DNA of 64,000 nucleotides. Origin: Tridacna crocea. Lineage: Eukaryota > Mollusca > Bivalvia > Cardiida > Cardiidae. The stretch is from NCBI GenBank assembly GCA_943736015.1, contig OX031063.1:34812172-34876171 (forward strand), written 5' to 3'. Positions 11,455-22,600 of this stretch are shown here, piece by piece (position 1 is the stretch's first letter; each line of letters opens with the position of its first letter). The translations under genes and the position numbers were made by a program. The notes under the pieces were generated by a model. The model saw nothing but the letters and a program-made list of their open reading frames with translations. It did not search any database and was not told the origin of the DNA.

Positions 11455-11848
11455 TTCATCAGCCTGTGGTTAATATCAGGAAATATTTGCCGCAAAAGGC
11501 AAAAGATATGTGAAAATAACGAGTGCCGTAACGCGAACCTTTCCCATTTAAGGCAAATATGTCCCCATATTAGCCACAAGCTGAAGAAATAAATTATATA
11601 TTATTATATCAAATTATACATTATATTTCCTCTGATTATTTTGTCAACAAATGTCACTTTTAAAACTAATGATCTCAAGTCAATTAACCGATTGAGTCAA
11701 TCTTTAGCAAAGTAGAACAAAAAAGTAGTTCCAGATTTTCGGCAGGAGGAGCATATTCATGTAATGGGGAAATAATTCCCTCAGCTTAAATTACGACCTT
11801 TCTTTATCCATAACATTTCTAAAAATAGACACATGAAATATAATATAA
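11455..11848 (-). repeat. Family B palindromic repeat, copy 2
   Basis: Inverted relative to 8557-8912: hairpin first (CAGCCTGTGGTTAATATCAG), then ATTATTTTGTCAACAAATG and the flank ending in ACATGAAATATAATATAA. Its hairpin tip is more eroded. Confidence 0.75.
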
Positions 11849-12237
11849 AGGTTTATCATTTAAAATTTACCTTGAGGGCAAACCTAAAATTTAGTCGTTT
11901 GGTAATGAGTTAAAAGAATAATCAACGGTATTTATGTGATATTCATAAAAAGAAGATTTTTTTTTTTTGGTTATACATGTACTTACAATCATTTTTCGTC
12001 ACATATTTCTGTGAATGCAATTAATTGTCTACAAACTAGCCTTGGTGATCAAATCCCTTATCTTATAATTTGTATTATGAAGCAGGATCTGGAATGTGCC
12101 AATACCTATGTACCGTATATGAATGATATCGTTATTTACAGTGTCTGCAAAGTTTCTTTACTGATTTAGAATAAATATCTACAAATTCACTGAAGCAGTG
12201 CTTGTGCAATTTATATATACTCCTTACTTCATTATCT

Positions 12238-12830
12238 TTACTATCCCGAGTGCATCCATCTTCGCGAGCCAAGGTTACGATCACTACGTGGATCTTACCT
12301 TGGCGGATCATGCCTGATTTCGATATTCTCGGAATACGCCCTTTATTGGATGTTTCTTATTATCCCCCTTTACATCTCATTTCTGATAGCCAATAAGATA
12401 TCGTTTTACATACCGCTTACGAATACAATCATTCAACATGAAGCAATAACCGCAAACTCGTTTCGACATTCCATCTTTAGGTGCTGGGATATAGCCTAAA
12501 ACCTCTCATAATTGATTGATCATACTGAAGCTTTCAGTAAATATTGTTCGTCTTTGTTTTTTCGGTAATGAATTATTACATATCGTGCACACATCCACGG
12601 AGTTACCAATGTTTACCTTCTATTTTTATTCGATAGGTTGCGACCTTGATCTGTCTTTATCAATGATTAAATGCTACAAGCGATTTGATTTGTACAGTTA
12701 CAGCTGGGTGCAACCAATGAAAATGCGTATTGCGGGAATGTAAAAATCAAGCTCGATCCGCCAAAGCGAGAGTAATGTGGTGGATCATCGCCCTTGACTT
12801 GCGAAGATGGAGTGCATCGTGAAGTAGTGT
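12238..12830. repeat. Family P: inverted-repeat element
   Basis: Arms at about 12240-12350 and 12705-12830 pair through CATCCATCTTCGCGAGCCAA versus the inverse of TTGACTTGCGAAGATGGAG, and through GGCGGATC and ATACGC patches. The 350-bp middle has no protein. This looks like a decayed DNA element with ~110-bp inverted ends. Confidence 0.6.
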
Positions 12831-13029
12831 AATTGAAAGTAGTTGAAATATTACACATACCCTTGATATTATGATCTCATAGTCCTAGACAAAAAGGAAG
12901 CTTTATGTATTAGCCCTTATTATGGAATGTATTATATCCTGCTGAATAAGTTGATTCCTTTGAACAGATAGTAATACTCCAAATTTTGCAGCTTTAAAGT
13001 TATTTTGGGGGAAGAAATCTCTCTTTATC

Positions 13030-13095
13030 GGACAGTGTAGATCAACGATCAGACTGCACGTTATGTGCGGTCTGATTTTGATCTAAATTCTCCGC
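13030..13095. repeat. Family K palindrome, intergenic
   Basis: GGACAGTGTAGATCAACGAT and inverse; a clear hairpin. Confidence 0.8.
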
Positions 13096-13422
13096 AGTTG
13101 AAGCGCCTTAATTCGCGCTTAGCTGCGTAAGAGTAAAACATTTTACCGAACAATACCGTGTTCACAAACCCTGAAAAGAAAGCTTTCAAAAAAGATCATC
13201 AAAAGGCTGCTTACCAACAAGAGCACCACAAAAGAATTCTGCAGTAGAGAAGGAAGTGGATCCTGTCGCAATAACTTTAAAAAGTCTTTGGGAGAACATT
13301 TGCAATAAGTAGGAAATCAAAAGAGCGACCTGTTAGAACCATTTTTGAAATAAAATCTATATTTGAAATAAATTTTTCGACCTCGCTATAATCCTTTAGT
13401 ATTCATTCATCTACTTCAAAAT

Positions 13423-13446
13423 GGATATATATATATATATATATAT
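13423..13446. repeat. (TA)n microsatellite
   Basis: About 11 TA units. It is flanked by GGTGATTTTGGATC and its inverse on the right side. Confidence 0.85.
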
Positions 13447-13689
13447 GGGTGATTTTGGATCAAAATCACCCAAATATATCCACCAAAATTAGATTGATTT
13501 ATCGAAGTCGCTGAAATAGGGTTGCTAGTATTTTCTACTACTATCTTGTTTTTTTTTTAACTCTGTCCTCGAGGGTCGTTAAATCGCACATTTATGTTGG
13601 ACAGGGACAATACACAAGAAGCAATGATTGTTTTCTGACCTTAGATCAGTTTGAATCCGGTTTCGGTGCAAACATAAAAGATTATGTCG

Positions 13690-13830
13690 ACGTTTAACCT
13701 TCTTGTAACACTTCACCAAATCATCCCATGTTTTATTTACCCATGTGCTGCCAAACTTTCTGAAAAAAGTGGAATGCTGGTAACCTGCATTTCTCCTTTT
13801 TCCGACAATGTTTACTACTCTTTTAATATG
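13690..13830 (-). mobile_element. MITE-A relic
   Basis: GGAATGCTGGTAACCTGCAT, TTCTCCTTTTTCCGACAATG and a damaged left end (CACCAAATCATCCC) identify a decayed copy. Confidence 0.6.
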
Positions 13831-13974
13831 CCATTTAGAAGCAGCCTAAAACTTCTGGCGCAGGGCTTATAAAAGAAAAGAAAAGTAATTTACAACATTA
13901 GCTGAAGTCTTCAATAGGCATAATAACGAGGTGTACAACTACTTACGTATCAAAGATATAAGTGTCCAAATTCA

Positions 13975-14680
13975 CCAAACTTTTTTTGCGGTATTTGTCG
14001 AAGACAATACCACTATGAGTTCACTATTGAATTCTGAAGACCATGTATGGTATTTTGCGCAAAGCCGAAGGAAGTAAACCCAATTAAACTCAATTTTTCC
14101 CAGGCAAATGTGTTTTCCGGTAGCACTCGGATATGTAATTGGAAATGGCATGTAAAAATTCACTGGGCGGTCGTGGAAATACTAATTTTTGATTGAAAAT
14201 AGCTTTACTCGCACATAGCCTCCTTTTGGCGCAACGATACAAAATTTGTCTACCGATCGCTGGGTGCTGGGCTTTTTCGTTCCAATACAAATTTGTCCCA
14301 TGGCTTGTTCATTCCATGACTGCACGCTATTCCATTCGATTGGGTAAGACTTTATGGATCGAAATGTTTGATTGTAATATAAATCCTGGGAATTAATTTT
14401 AACGACCAAAGATTTTTCAAAGTCATAGTTTTCAGGCGCAAAATTAATTGTATTCGATATTTTCACAATTTTTCTCTCTCTCTCTCTATTCATCATGCAG
14501 CCTACTGTCCAGGAATGTTACTCCTGACTCCTCCTAGTGATTAAAGGGTGACCACCAATATGCAAAATATCCTAACTTTGTCATGAGTACTCTCCCTTTA
14601 ACCAAAAAGGTAATTATTTGCTTAGTAGGTCGACATTCGAGCAAATATTTGAATAACATATCTCCTTTTTTCAAATTATT
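13975..14680 (+). repeat. Family Q ~700-bp repeat, copy 1
   Basis: Interspersed repeat with an inverted counterpart at 49655-50345. Shared landmarks are the AGTTCACTATTGAATTCTG block, the GCGCAAAGCCGAAGGAAG block, TTTTTGATTGAAAATAGCTT, a CT run, and GGTGACCACCAATATG with CATGAGTACTCTCCCTTTAA. Open frames of up to 104 residues on the minus strand resemble nothing I know. Confidence 0.7.
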
Positions 14681-15061
14681 AATTTCACACAATGGAAGCC
14701 ATTGAATACCACCTCAGCTTTCTCAACGCTTTGATTTCCATCTCATTCTACGTCTACGTCCAAAATAAAACTGAAAAAGTAACACGATTTCTGTTTTGCT
14801 AAACAGTTTGATTCAGCCCAGTAGACATTTTGTGACACCTGCATTTTCTTTAAACTCTGCGTTTGAATTACAGACCACTGTTGCAAGACCACAATCCTTT
14901 TGTTTTGATGCATGTTTTGATCAATGTCTGAAAAAGGGAAGATATGCACCCACCAATCTTGTTAAAAATCTCCATATTTCATGTCCAACTAAGATGAATG
15001 TGTACCGATACAAACATACTAACGGTATGTTTTAACCCTTAGGAGCGACTCAATGGCCTAT

Positions 15062-15122
15062 TGCGGAAAATGTAAATCAAGATTAGACTGCACAGTCTAA
15101 CCTTGGATCAACGCTATCCGAT
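15062..15122. repeat. Family K palindrome, intergenic
   Basis: AAATCAAGATTAGACTGCAC and inverse. The preceding AACCCTTAGGAGCGACTCAA is also seen before other copies, so the family extends beyond the hairpin. Confidence 0.7.
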
Positions 15123-15211
15123 ATGCAGATATTTTACCCGAAATATTAACTTTGAAAGAGTCAAATTTGAAAAAAAGGGTTACAGATCATGACGATAATA
15201 AAACTTCACTG

Positions 15212-15446
15212 TTAACTCGTTAGTCTTTACCATACGACAAAACATGTCAAAAATGAAAGCATTTGCTAACAACAATATGTAATTTGGCTCTAATTATTGA
15301 ATTTGTCTTTTGATGGGGTTGAAAACACAATAAGGGAAAGGAGAAAATGCTATTTTTCAGCACTGTCTCCTTTTCTCATACTTTTTTCTCAAAAAGGTTC
15401 TTTCTCAGGGACGGTAAAACTCGCGAATGAGTGGTAAAGGGATTAA
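15212..15446 (+). mobile_element. MITE-A, first of a three-copy chain
   Basis: Diverged copy from TTAACTCGTTAG to GGTAAAGGGATTAA. The hairpin is broken by several mismatches. Its right TTAA is also the left TTAA of the next copy. Confidence 0.85.
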
Positions 15447-15673
15447 ACCTTTACCAAACAATCATGCTTTTTATGATCTCGAAATAGAAGCCTTTGGAAA
15501 ACATTGTGGGAAAAGGATAAAATGCTGGTGACCAGCATTTTCTCCTTTTCCCACAATATTTTCTACCCTGCTGGAAAGAATTTTCTATTTTTGGAGTAAA
15601 GTGTAATTTGTCGTCTGCAAGTGCTTTCAAGTTGGACCAGTCTAAAATTTTGTCGTGTAGTAAAGGGTTTTAA
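15443..15673 (-). mobile_element. MITE-A, second of a three-copy chain
   Basis: Minus-oriented. It shares its TTAA borders with the copies on both sides and contains an intact GGTGACCAGC hairpin tip. Confidence 0.9.
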
Positions 15674-15898
15674 ATCTTTACCAAACGAAAAAATGCCAGT
15701 CTGGTCCATGTTTAAAGCAGTTGCAGACTACAAAATGAATATAATTCAAAAATTGAAATTAGTTTCCAGCAGGGTAGAAAATATTGTGTGAAAAGGAGAA
15801 AATGCTGGTTACCAGCATTTTCTCCTTTTCCCACAATATTTTCAAAAGGCTTGTATCTCAGGGTCGTAAAAACCAGGGATTGTTTGATAAAGAGTTAA
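15670..15898 (+). mobile_element. MITE-A, third of a three-copy chain
   Basis: Plus-oriented, from TTAAATCTTTACC to GATAAAGAGTTAA, with a near-perfect hairpin. Confidence 0.9.
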
Positions 15899-15969
15899 GC
15901 ACGACAATAAACCATACGTTTGCTCATGCATGATCCTTATTTGGCAAATAGTACTAAACGATCACATTT

Positions 15970-16150
15970 AGCTAAAATGCTTTATGAAAACATTGTGGGG
16001 GAAAAATAGATAGTGCTGGTGACAAACATTATTTTCCTTTTCCTCACAATGATTTCCTTTATTAGGCTAAATTTGAACCCAAAATGTTTTGTCGTTTGGA
16101 AAATGCACTTGACATTTTTTTGCTCGTCCTCTGGTAGAGAGTTGTTGGGT
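15970..16150 (-). mobile_element. MITE-A relic
   Basis: GAAAACATTGTGGGGGAAAA and a gapped inverse arm, followed by a degraded right part with TGTTTTGTCGTTTGG. Confidence 0.65.
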
Positions 16151-16247
16151 TTTTTTTCAATACACATTACACTTGTTATTAACCTTTAAACAAAATGTTT
16201 TGCTGGAGTGACCTTGAACAAAAACTTTCAGAGCCCTAACCTGTTAT

Positions 16248-16452
16248 AGAAGAAGAAAAAGAAGAAAAAGAAGAAGAAGAAGAAGAAGAAAAGGAAGAAG
16301 AAGACGGAGAACAAAAAGAAGAAAAAGAAAAAAGAGCAAAAAAAAAAAGAAGAAGAAAAAGAAAAAAGGGAAAGAAGAGGAAAAATAAAAAAAGGAAAGA
16401 AGAAGAGAAAAAAAATGGGAAAGAAGAAGAAGAAGAAGAAGAAGAAGAAGAC
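16248..16452. repeat. Polypurine (GAA)n tract
   Basis: About 200 bases almost wholly A/G on the plus strand, with GAAGAAGAAG runs at both ends. Long homopurine stretches with mirror symmetry can form triplex DNA. The apparent poly-Phe/Ser frames on the other strand are artefacts of composition. Confidence 0.9.
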
Positions 16453-16609
16453 AACTTTAAGAATACCAACATTATAACATGCCAATCTTTTCAGACCAAG
16501 GTTAGGCTGCAAAAGCATGAAGTCTGATCTTGCAGTACAACATACTCTTCAAGGTGAATGCCTTCCCGGTAGAAAATCCCGTTTTGATGCAAATGTGTTT
16601 TATTCTTTT

Positions 16610-16785
16610 TTTAAGACTCCCATGTTTTTTTTTCGACACTTATTAATAATAAAGATTCCAAAAATGTTGTCGGAAAACGAGAAAACGATGGCTACCAGCA
16701 TTTTATCGTTTTCCCACAATGTTTTTAAAAGGCTTCTATCTCAGGGTCGTTAAACCAGAGATTATTTGGCAAAGGGTAAATAAAT
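16610..16785 (+). mobile_element. MITE-A, partial
   Basis: The hairpin AATGTTGTCGGAAAACGAG/CTCGTTTTCC-type arm is diverged, but the right end (GGCTTCTATCTCAGGGTCGT) is typical. The left third is missing. Confidence 0.75.
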
Positions 16786-17041
16786 GAGACGGTTGTTAAT
16801 TTTGGTCATTTGGTAAATGCATGAACAAATTCTATTTTTATGAGGATAAACCCCATAAAACGCAGCAGTATGTATACGTGTTTAATATTTACTTATGGGT
16901 TATTCTGCACAGTTGTGATTAAAACACAGTGTGCATGGACTGTGCTGCTTCAACTCAAAGATGATTTTAAGCTTTTGTAGATCGATTTGTCATTTTATGT
17001 TAGGAATTTAGAAAAAAAACGTTTTCGATTTTATCCTTTTT

Positions 17042-17270
17042 TTAACGGAACTCCTTACCAAACGACAATATTTTAGGTTTGTCCAAATCGAAAGTATTTG
17101 CAGAAGACAAAATAAAAGTGACTGAAAACTTGAGATTTGTTTGTAGAAAATATTGTGGGAAAAGGCGAAAATGCTGGTTATCAGCATTTTTTTCTCCTGT
17201 TCCCACAATGTTTTCAAAAGGCTTCTTTCTCAGCGTCGTCAAAAGAAGGGATTGTGTGGTAATGGGTTAA
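17042..17270 (+). mobile_element. MITE-A, intergenic
   Basis: 229 bp between TTAA 17042 and GGTAATGGGTTAA 17270. The hairpin carries an extra TTT on one arm. Confidence 0.9.
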
Positions 17271-17867
17271 ATCCCGAACAGAGACCCGAAGCAATTAACG
17301 CAGGAGTTTAGATGTCTTTAAATCCAGATCATACCATTTAAATTATGGGAATTATTATGAAAATGATAATCTGTTATCGTGTTGTCAGTCAAAATGTCTG
17401 GTAGAATTTTTTAACCCAAAAAGTGCATGGTCGTTCTATCCTCTGTTTACTTTTTTCAGCTGGATTTGAAATTCATTTTCTGCCAGGAAATAACACTCGG
17501 TCCTTCTGCACAATAACATGACTTCACAATAAATTCAATACTTTAAATAGACATTATTTAAATTCGACTTTATTTTTTTTTTATCTTCCGTTATTTTATT
17601 GTATTTCTTAATATCTTTATATCAATATATTTTTTTTTAAGCTTTATTTACCACGTCAATAGGTATGCGGGGGTCGTGGTCATCCCCCAGCATACCTTAC
17701 ATAATCTGTTAGTATAATAATGAAGAAAGAAAAAAAAAACATTTTCCTATAAAAACATACAAATATATATATATATATGAGACATTCTCCGGCAAAAAGG
17801 TGCCGGAGAATGGTTTGATTACGTATGATTTCTATTTGGGTTTGAAGACTCTGAATTTGTAAAAGAA

Positions 17868-18321
17868 ATAGAGGATATTTGTTTTTTTCGGTGTAAGATC
17901 GAAATTTATTTCATCGAGTGGACACCATCGGTAATATTTTCACGAGTGGCGCAGCCACGAGTGAAAATATTACCGATGGTGTTCACGAGATGAAATAAAT
18001 TTCGATCTTACACCGAAAAAAAAAACAAATATTCTATTTATTTTATGCTTTTAACCCTTTCTGGGAGGAGCTTTATCAAAATTCAGTACAGTTCTTTTCC
18101 CGTATTCCCCGTGGCGTACCTCTCCCGCATAGCAACGTTACGTCAAGCGCGTGAAATGTAAGGTATATGACGTCATATTTCCCATCTAGTTGTTAGGCAC
18201 GCGCAATTTACCTAGGCAACAAGAACGTGAAAATCGGTATTTTCACTGGTGTTACCAGTGTAAGATCGAAAAATATTTTCACTGCTATTTCTCGATATCC
18301 TACCGGAAAGCATGAAATAAA
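17868..18321 (+). repeat. Family G palindromic element, copy 1
   Basis: Begins with a ~145-bp hairpin (TTTTTTCGGTGTAAGATCGA to its inverse) with centre GAGTGGCGCAGCCACGAGTG. It continues with an asymmetric 290-bp part containing CCCTTTCTGGGAGGAGCTTT, GCATAGCAACGTTACGTC and GTAAGATCGAAAAATATTTT. An inverted full copy lies at 37787-38248. Confidence 0.85.
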
Positions 18322-18665
18322 AAAAAAAATCCTGCATAGAAAGTACATGTATATAATTTATGTCCGTTTTCAATAGTCACTGAAAACGGATCAAATTTGT
18401 GAACTGTCAATCTGTCGACGAGCCTGTTGATTTTAATAAAGGGGTTCACTCACCCTTAAAAATAGTAAGAGTATCATCAAAATTTTCTCTTCGAAGTGGG
18501 TTTTGTATGTGTGTGCATGTGTTTGTGAGAAATTTAATCAATATGTCGACTAGTTTAAGTGCAAATGCAAAAATGATCTTGGAGTTTTTATGGTGTCCAG
18601 TCTTTTTTTTTTGTCTCCGCTTCCTATCACAGAATAGAAATAGTCGCTCTTAATACTTTAACCTT

Positions 18666-18894
18666 TTAACTCATTAAAAAACGACAAAATTTTACGTTTG
18701 TCCAAATGGAAAGCATTTGCAGACGACAAAATAAAAGTGACTGAAAATTTGAAATTTGTTTTGTGAAGGGTAGAAAACATTGTGGGAAAAGGAGAAAATG
18801 CTGGTTACCAGCATTTTCTCCTTTTCCCACAATGTTTTCTAAAGGCTTCTTTCTCAGGGGCGACAAAGGTAGGGATTGTGTGGTAATGGGTTAA
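18666..18894 (+). mobile_element. MITE-A, reference-quality copy
   Basis: 229 bp bounded by TTAA at 18666-18669 and 18891-18894. Layout: TTAACTCATT end, GCATTTGCAGACGACAAAAT, the GAAAATTTGAAATTTG linker, a perfect hairpin of two ~30-bp arms starting AACATTGTGGGAAAAGGAGA, GGCTTCTTTCTCAGG, then GGTAATGGGTTAA. TTAA target sites and CCC-type ends are what piggyBac-superfamily elements use. With no transposase in the window, the assignment is by pattern only. Confidence 0.93.
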
Positions 18895-18901
18895 TACTTT
18901 A

Positions 18902-19130
18902 ACCTTTAAAGCCATAATCACGAGTTTTAACTGTCCTGAAAAAAAGGAATGCTTTTTAAAACGTGAGAAAAGGAAAAAAAGAGAAAATGCTGGTAAACAG
19001 CATTTTCACGTTTTCAAACAATATTTCCTATCTATTTGAAGACAAAAAGTATCCTTCTTATTTATCCTTGTCTGTAAATTCAAACAAATGGACGAACGGA
19101 AAATTTTGCCGTGAGGTAAAGGGTGTAGGG
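18902..19130 (-). mobile_element. MITE-A, diverged
   Basis: Follows the previous copy after 8 bp, in opposite orientation. GAGAAAATGCTGGTAAACAG and CGTGAGGTAAAGGGTGTAGG mark it. One hairpin arm has purine-rich insertions. Confidence 0.75.
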
Positions 19131-19499
19131 TTTAAGACTTCTGCATGCTCTAGTGATTTTATTTGACCAGTTTTGAAGTTAGATATATATTTTTACTCAA
19201 TATCTTTGAGCTGTATGTTTGATTATTTACTCTTGGTTTAACAAACAAAAAAAAACTTTGGTCCAGGATCAAGTTCAATTTTTGTGGCAGTGCTTTCTTT
19301 ATTTACTCTTTTTTTTTTCTTCTTCTTCTTTATATCCAAAAGTTTCGAAAGCTTTAATCATTAACATATTAATGAATTTTCTTTTCTCGGGAAAGAGTTT
19401 TAGACTTTGAAATTGATTGTTTTAAACAGATTTTGAACTCAGATTTTCTTTGAAAATTGTTACGGTTTGAAAATAATAAAAACTTTGAAAGAAAAGAAA

Positions 19500-19680
19500 A
19501 TGGGAGAAAAAGACGGAGAAAAAGCGGTGCCAAACGGCGATACAGACAAGAACGACCCTGACTACAAGGAGAGAGAAACCTGGGGTTCCAAGTTCGATTT
19601 TCTTCTAGCTTGTGTCGGATTTTCTGTCGGACTTGGAAACGTTTGGAGATTTCCGTACTTGTGTTACAAAAATGGAGGAG
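19500..19680 (+). CDS. Gene 2 exon 1: N-terminus and TM1
   Basis: The start chosen is the ATG in AAGAAAATGG, which has A at -3 and G at +4. An in-frame TTG 33 bp upstream is not a credible animal start. It encodes [20 protein letters not shown], an acidic/basic cytosolic tail, then [20 protein letters not shown] and the TM1 signature, ending in a split Gly of the KNGGG motif. Donor GTGAGT, followed at once by a (GAAT)n run. Confidence 0.93.
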
Positions 19681-22600
19681 GTGAGTTTTGAATGAATGAA
19701 TGAATGAATGAATTCTCGGCTAATTTATATCGTTTCAATTTCGGTGTTGGCTGAAGGTATTACTAACTATAACGTAATGGCTCTACCAAGTTTAGACAAT
19801 TTGTATTATGCAAAGGCAATTTACAGTTCTCAAAGTAAATGTATCATTTGAGACTTGATCTGTGAGAAGGGCGCTAAATGCATCTGCAACAAATATGCCC
19901 ATGTTAGCCTGAGCAGTCCGTGGATGGACGCATATACATGATACTACTTGTACATTTTCTGCATGATGAAGGACCACACTTCCTTAACTCTTTACTACAC
20001 TACCACAACTTTTAACGAACCTGAGAAAGAAGCCTTTGAAAATATTGCGGGAAGAGGAGAAAATGCTGGTAACCAGCATTTTCTCCTTTTCCCACAATGT
20101 TTTCTACCCTACCCCAACAAAATTCATTTTTTCAAAAAATCTCTCCTACAAGTGCTTTCAATTTGGTCCGGTCTAAAATTTTCTCGTCTGGTAAAGAGTC
20201 AGTCATTGGTCACAGAATAGATTTATAGAACACTAACTAAAGAACCCTTATTATATAGCTTGCATCACGCGAACTTGGGTTTTCGGACATTTGCCTAAAG
20301 TGCCGTTTCGGATAGGTCTGCGCAGTCCGCGCAAGCTAATTCAGTACGACGCTTTCCGTTTTTTATGTAATTTTCTGTTTTACGCATGTCTTATGTAGCC
20401 CATACTCTAATATAGTCGTAAACTGCCAATTCCGATTAGCCTGTGCAGATTGCGCAAGCTGGTCAGTGTCGACACTTTACGCAATTGTCCGAATGCCCCT
20501 TTTCGCGTGATGCAAGCAACTTCTGATAACTTGCTGGATATAAGACATCACGGATTTGTAAGAAGGTCCCTTTTCACAGAGTCTGGCCCAGTGCTTTTAT
20601 TCAGATCTGAAGAGTATTGTAAAGTAGCAACTTGTATGTAGATGGTGCATTTGTTTGTTCCCGCGTATGACTGTTTTAAGCTGTTCTAAACTGTGCATTG
20701 ATCCGTGCTGAAGCCCGACTCTATAACACCGTTTTTACTGACCCGGTTAGGACCCCTGTGAGTCCTGGAATAACGTGAATTACCGTCTTAATTTTGGAAT
20801 GCGACATTCTATCTAGCTTATAATTTCGAACCCTCAAATGACGATGTGTTATATGAAATAGAATTTAGTTATCAATAAAAACCAAGTCAGTTATTGGAAC
20901 TCAAAGCACCGAACTTGCAAAATGCGCAACTCCCCTCATAGAGTCAATAGGGATGAGCCAATATATCTTGAATACGAAGTTACTGGGATTTCTAGAAGAA
21001 CGTATATTCGTAAGCGAACATAAGTCTACATGATAGGATCTCAATTTATACGTATGTACGAACATGGATGAAACTTTAGTTTGTAAGCACACCCATTTTG
21101 GCGAGATTGAAAGCGAAGTTCCCGACTGTTTATCTTGTATTTTAATCTGCCCTCGATTGATTCACTGTTGAACGTTTCACTTGGACACCTTCGTTTTATC
21201 TCTTTACCGGCCAACATCGTTTCAAACATACTCAGGTTGAAAGCAATTACAGAGTTCAAAATATTTTTTTCTGAAAAAAGAAAAACTTGTTATAGCAAGG
21301 ATAGAAAAAATGTGGGAAAAGGAGAAAATGCCGGTCAGTGGTATTTTCTTCTTTTCCCATTTTTTTCTTTCAACGTTTTCGAAGGGTTGTTAAATCAGGG
21401 GATCTTTTGTGAATGGTGAAACCCTTTTATCTTGACTGGCGACCGTTGATATCTTCGACGAAAAAGACTAAATCAGGAAGTCAGTCTTCACATCTGAGTA
21501 GTCTCATAGCTTAATCTGGCCCATACATCAACTTCTTGAAATTGAGCAAGTTTTTTTTTTTTCACATATACAGTTGAAGAATAAGCGTCATCATCTGCAT
21601 GTTCTATGATTGTTTGTTTTAATTAAACAAAATAAAGGTAAATTTCACCGGTGAAAATCTTCACCTCTCTCGAAAAGTCTTTGTGCATTGGCACCCTTTC
21701 AATCTTGCTTTGTGAAGTTCAAATTGAAGATACGATCTCTTATTAATGTAGTTAATGTAGCTTGGTCCTCATCATACATTTTAATTATAAATACCCTATC
21801 GACTTTATGTTATCTTTCGGTTTGCTTCCAAAACCTCGTAACTACAGCTTGTAACAAGCTGTAGTTACGAGGTTTTGGAAGCAAAACGGACGATATATGG
21901 TAGATCTAATAGTGTCTCAGACTAGTGAAATGTATTTACATGCTGGTAAACGCCTTGATACCATCATTAGTGTTATATAACAGCTACCAGTGCACTTTCC
22001 GAGCTTTTATAGAGATTCTCTTTTACCATTGACCGTATTCACCAAACATTCTGAAGATTTTTTTTTCTTACTCTCAATGATTTTCTATATCCTAAAGTAA
22101 CACAAATTCTAATTTGGCTAAACCAAAAGATTCAGCCAATCATAATTTGTGTTTATTTTTGATTGCAAATTGATGAAATTCTTGAGCAAAAGACTAAGAA
22201 TATTCTTGAAGTCCATTTAAAGTCCAAAAGTAGGCAAATTTCACCTTTAATAACATGGCATCTCATAAGCAAATTTCACCTTTTATAACATGGCATCTCT
22301 TATGAGATGCCATGTTATAAAAGGTGAAATTTGTAGATGTTTTGAACTTTAAATGGATTTTGATGATTTGTAGAAGTAGATGTTGTACACATATCTACTT
22401 TTTACACTTCTGTAGACTACTATGTAGATCTATGTCATCGAAGATTAAGATCGCTCATTCTGAACCCATTTTTTCTTTTTAATTTCGATGTAGTAATCTC
22501 ATCCTGTATTGGTGATAAACTAAATAAGCGAAGATCAGCCTGTGTCATCGTTTCTGTTTACAATGTCGATAAACTTTGTTTTTGAAGCCTTGGGAATAGG

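Larger units (their letters stand above)
10967..19499. other. Intergenic region between the two SLC6 genes
   Basis: About 8.5 kb holding the repeats listed separately, plus AT-rich DNA. No further gene, exon or RNA gene was recognised. A promoter for gene 2 must lie here or be alternative, but no convincing TATA or initiator motif could be singled out. Confidence 0.7.

Noticed and set aside
13972-14496. Minus-strand open frames of 60-104 residues as a gene
   Set aside because: They lie in family Q, overlap one another in different frames, and are not kept open in the second copy at 49655-50345.
16228-16518. Poly-Phe/Ser open frames on the minus strand
   Set aside because: Pure composition effect of the (GAA)n tract.
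19467-19499. An upstream in-frame TTG start for gene 2
   Set aside because: TTG is not a normal animal start, and the ATG at 19500 has a good context.
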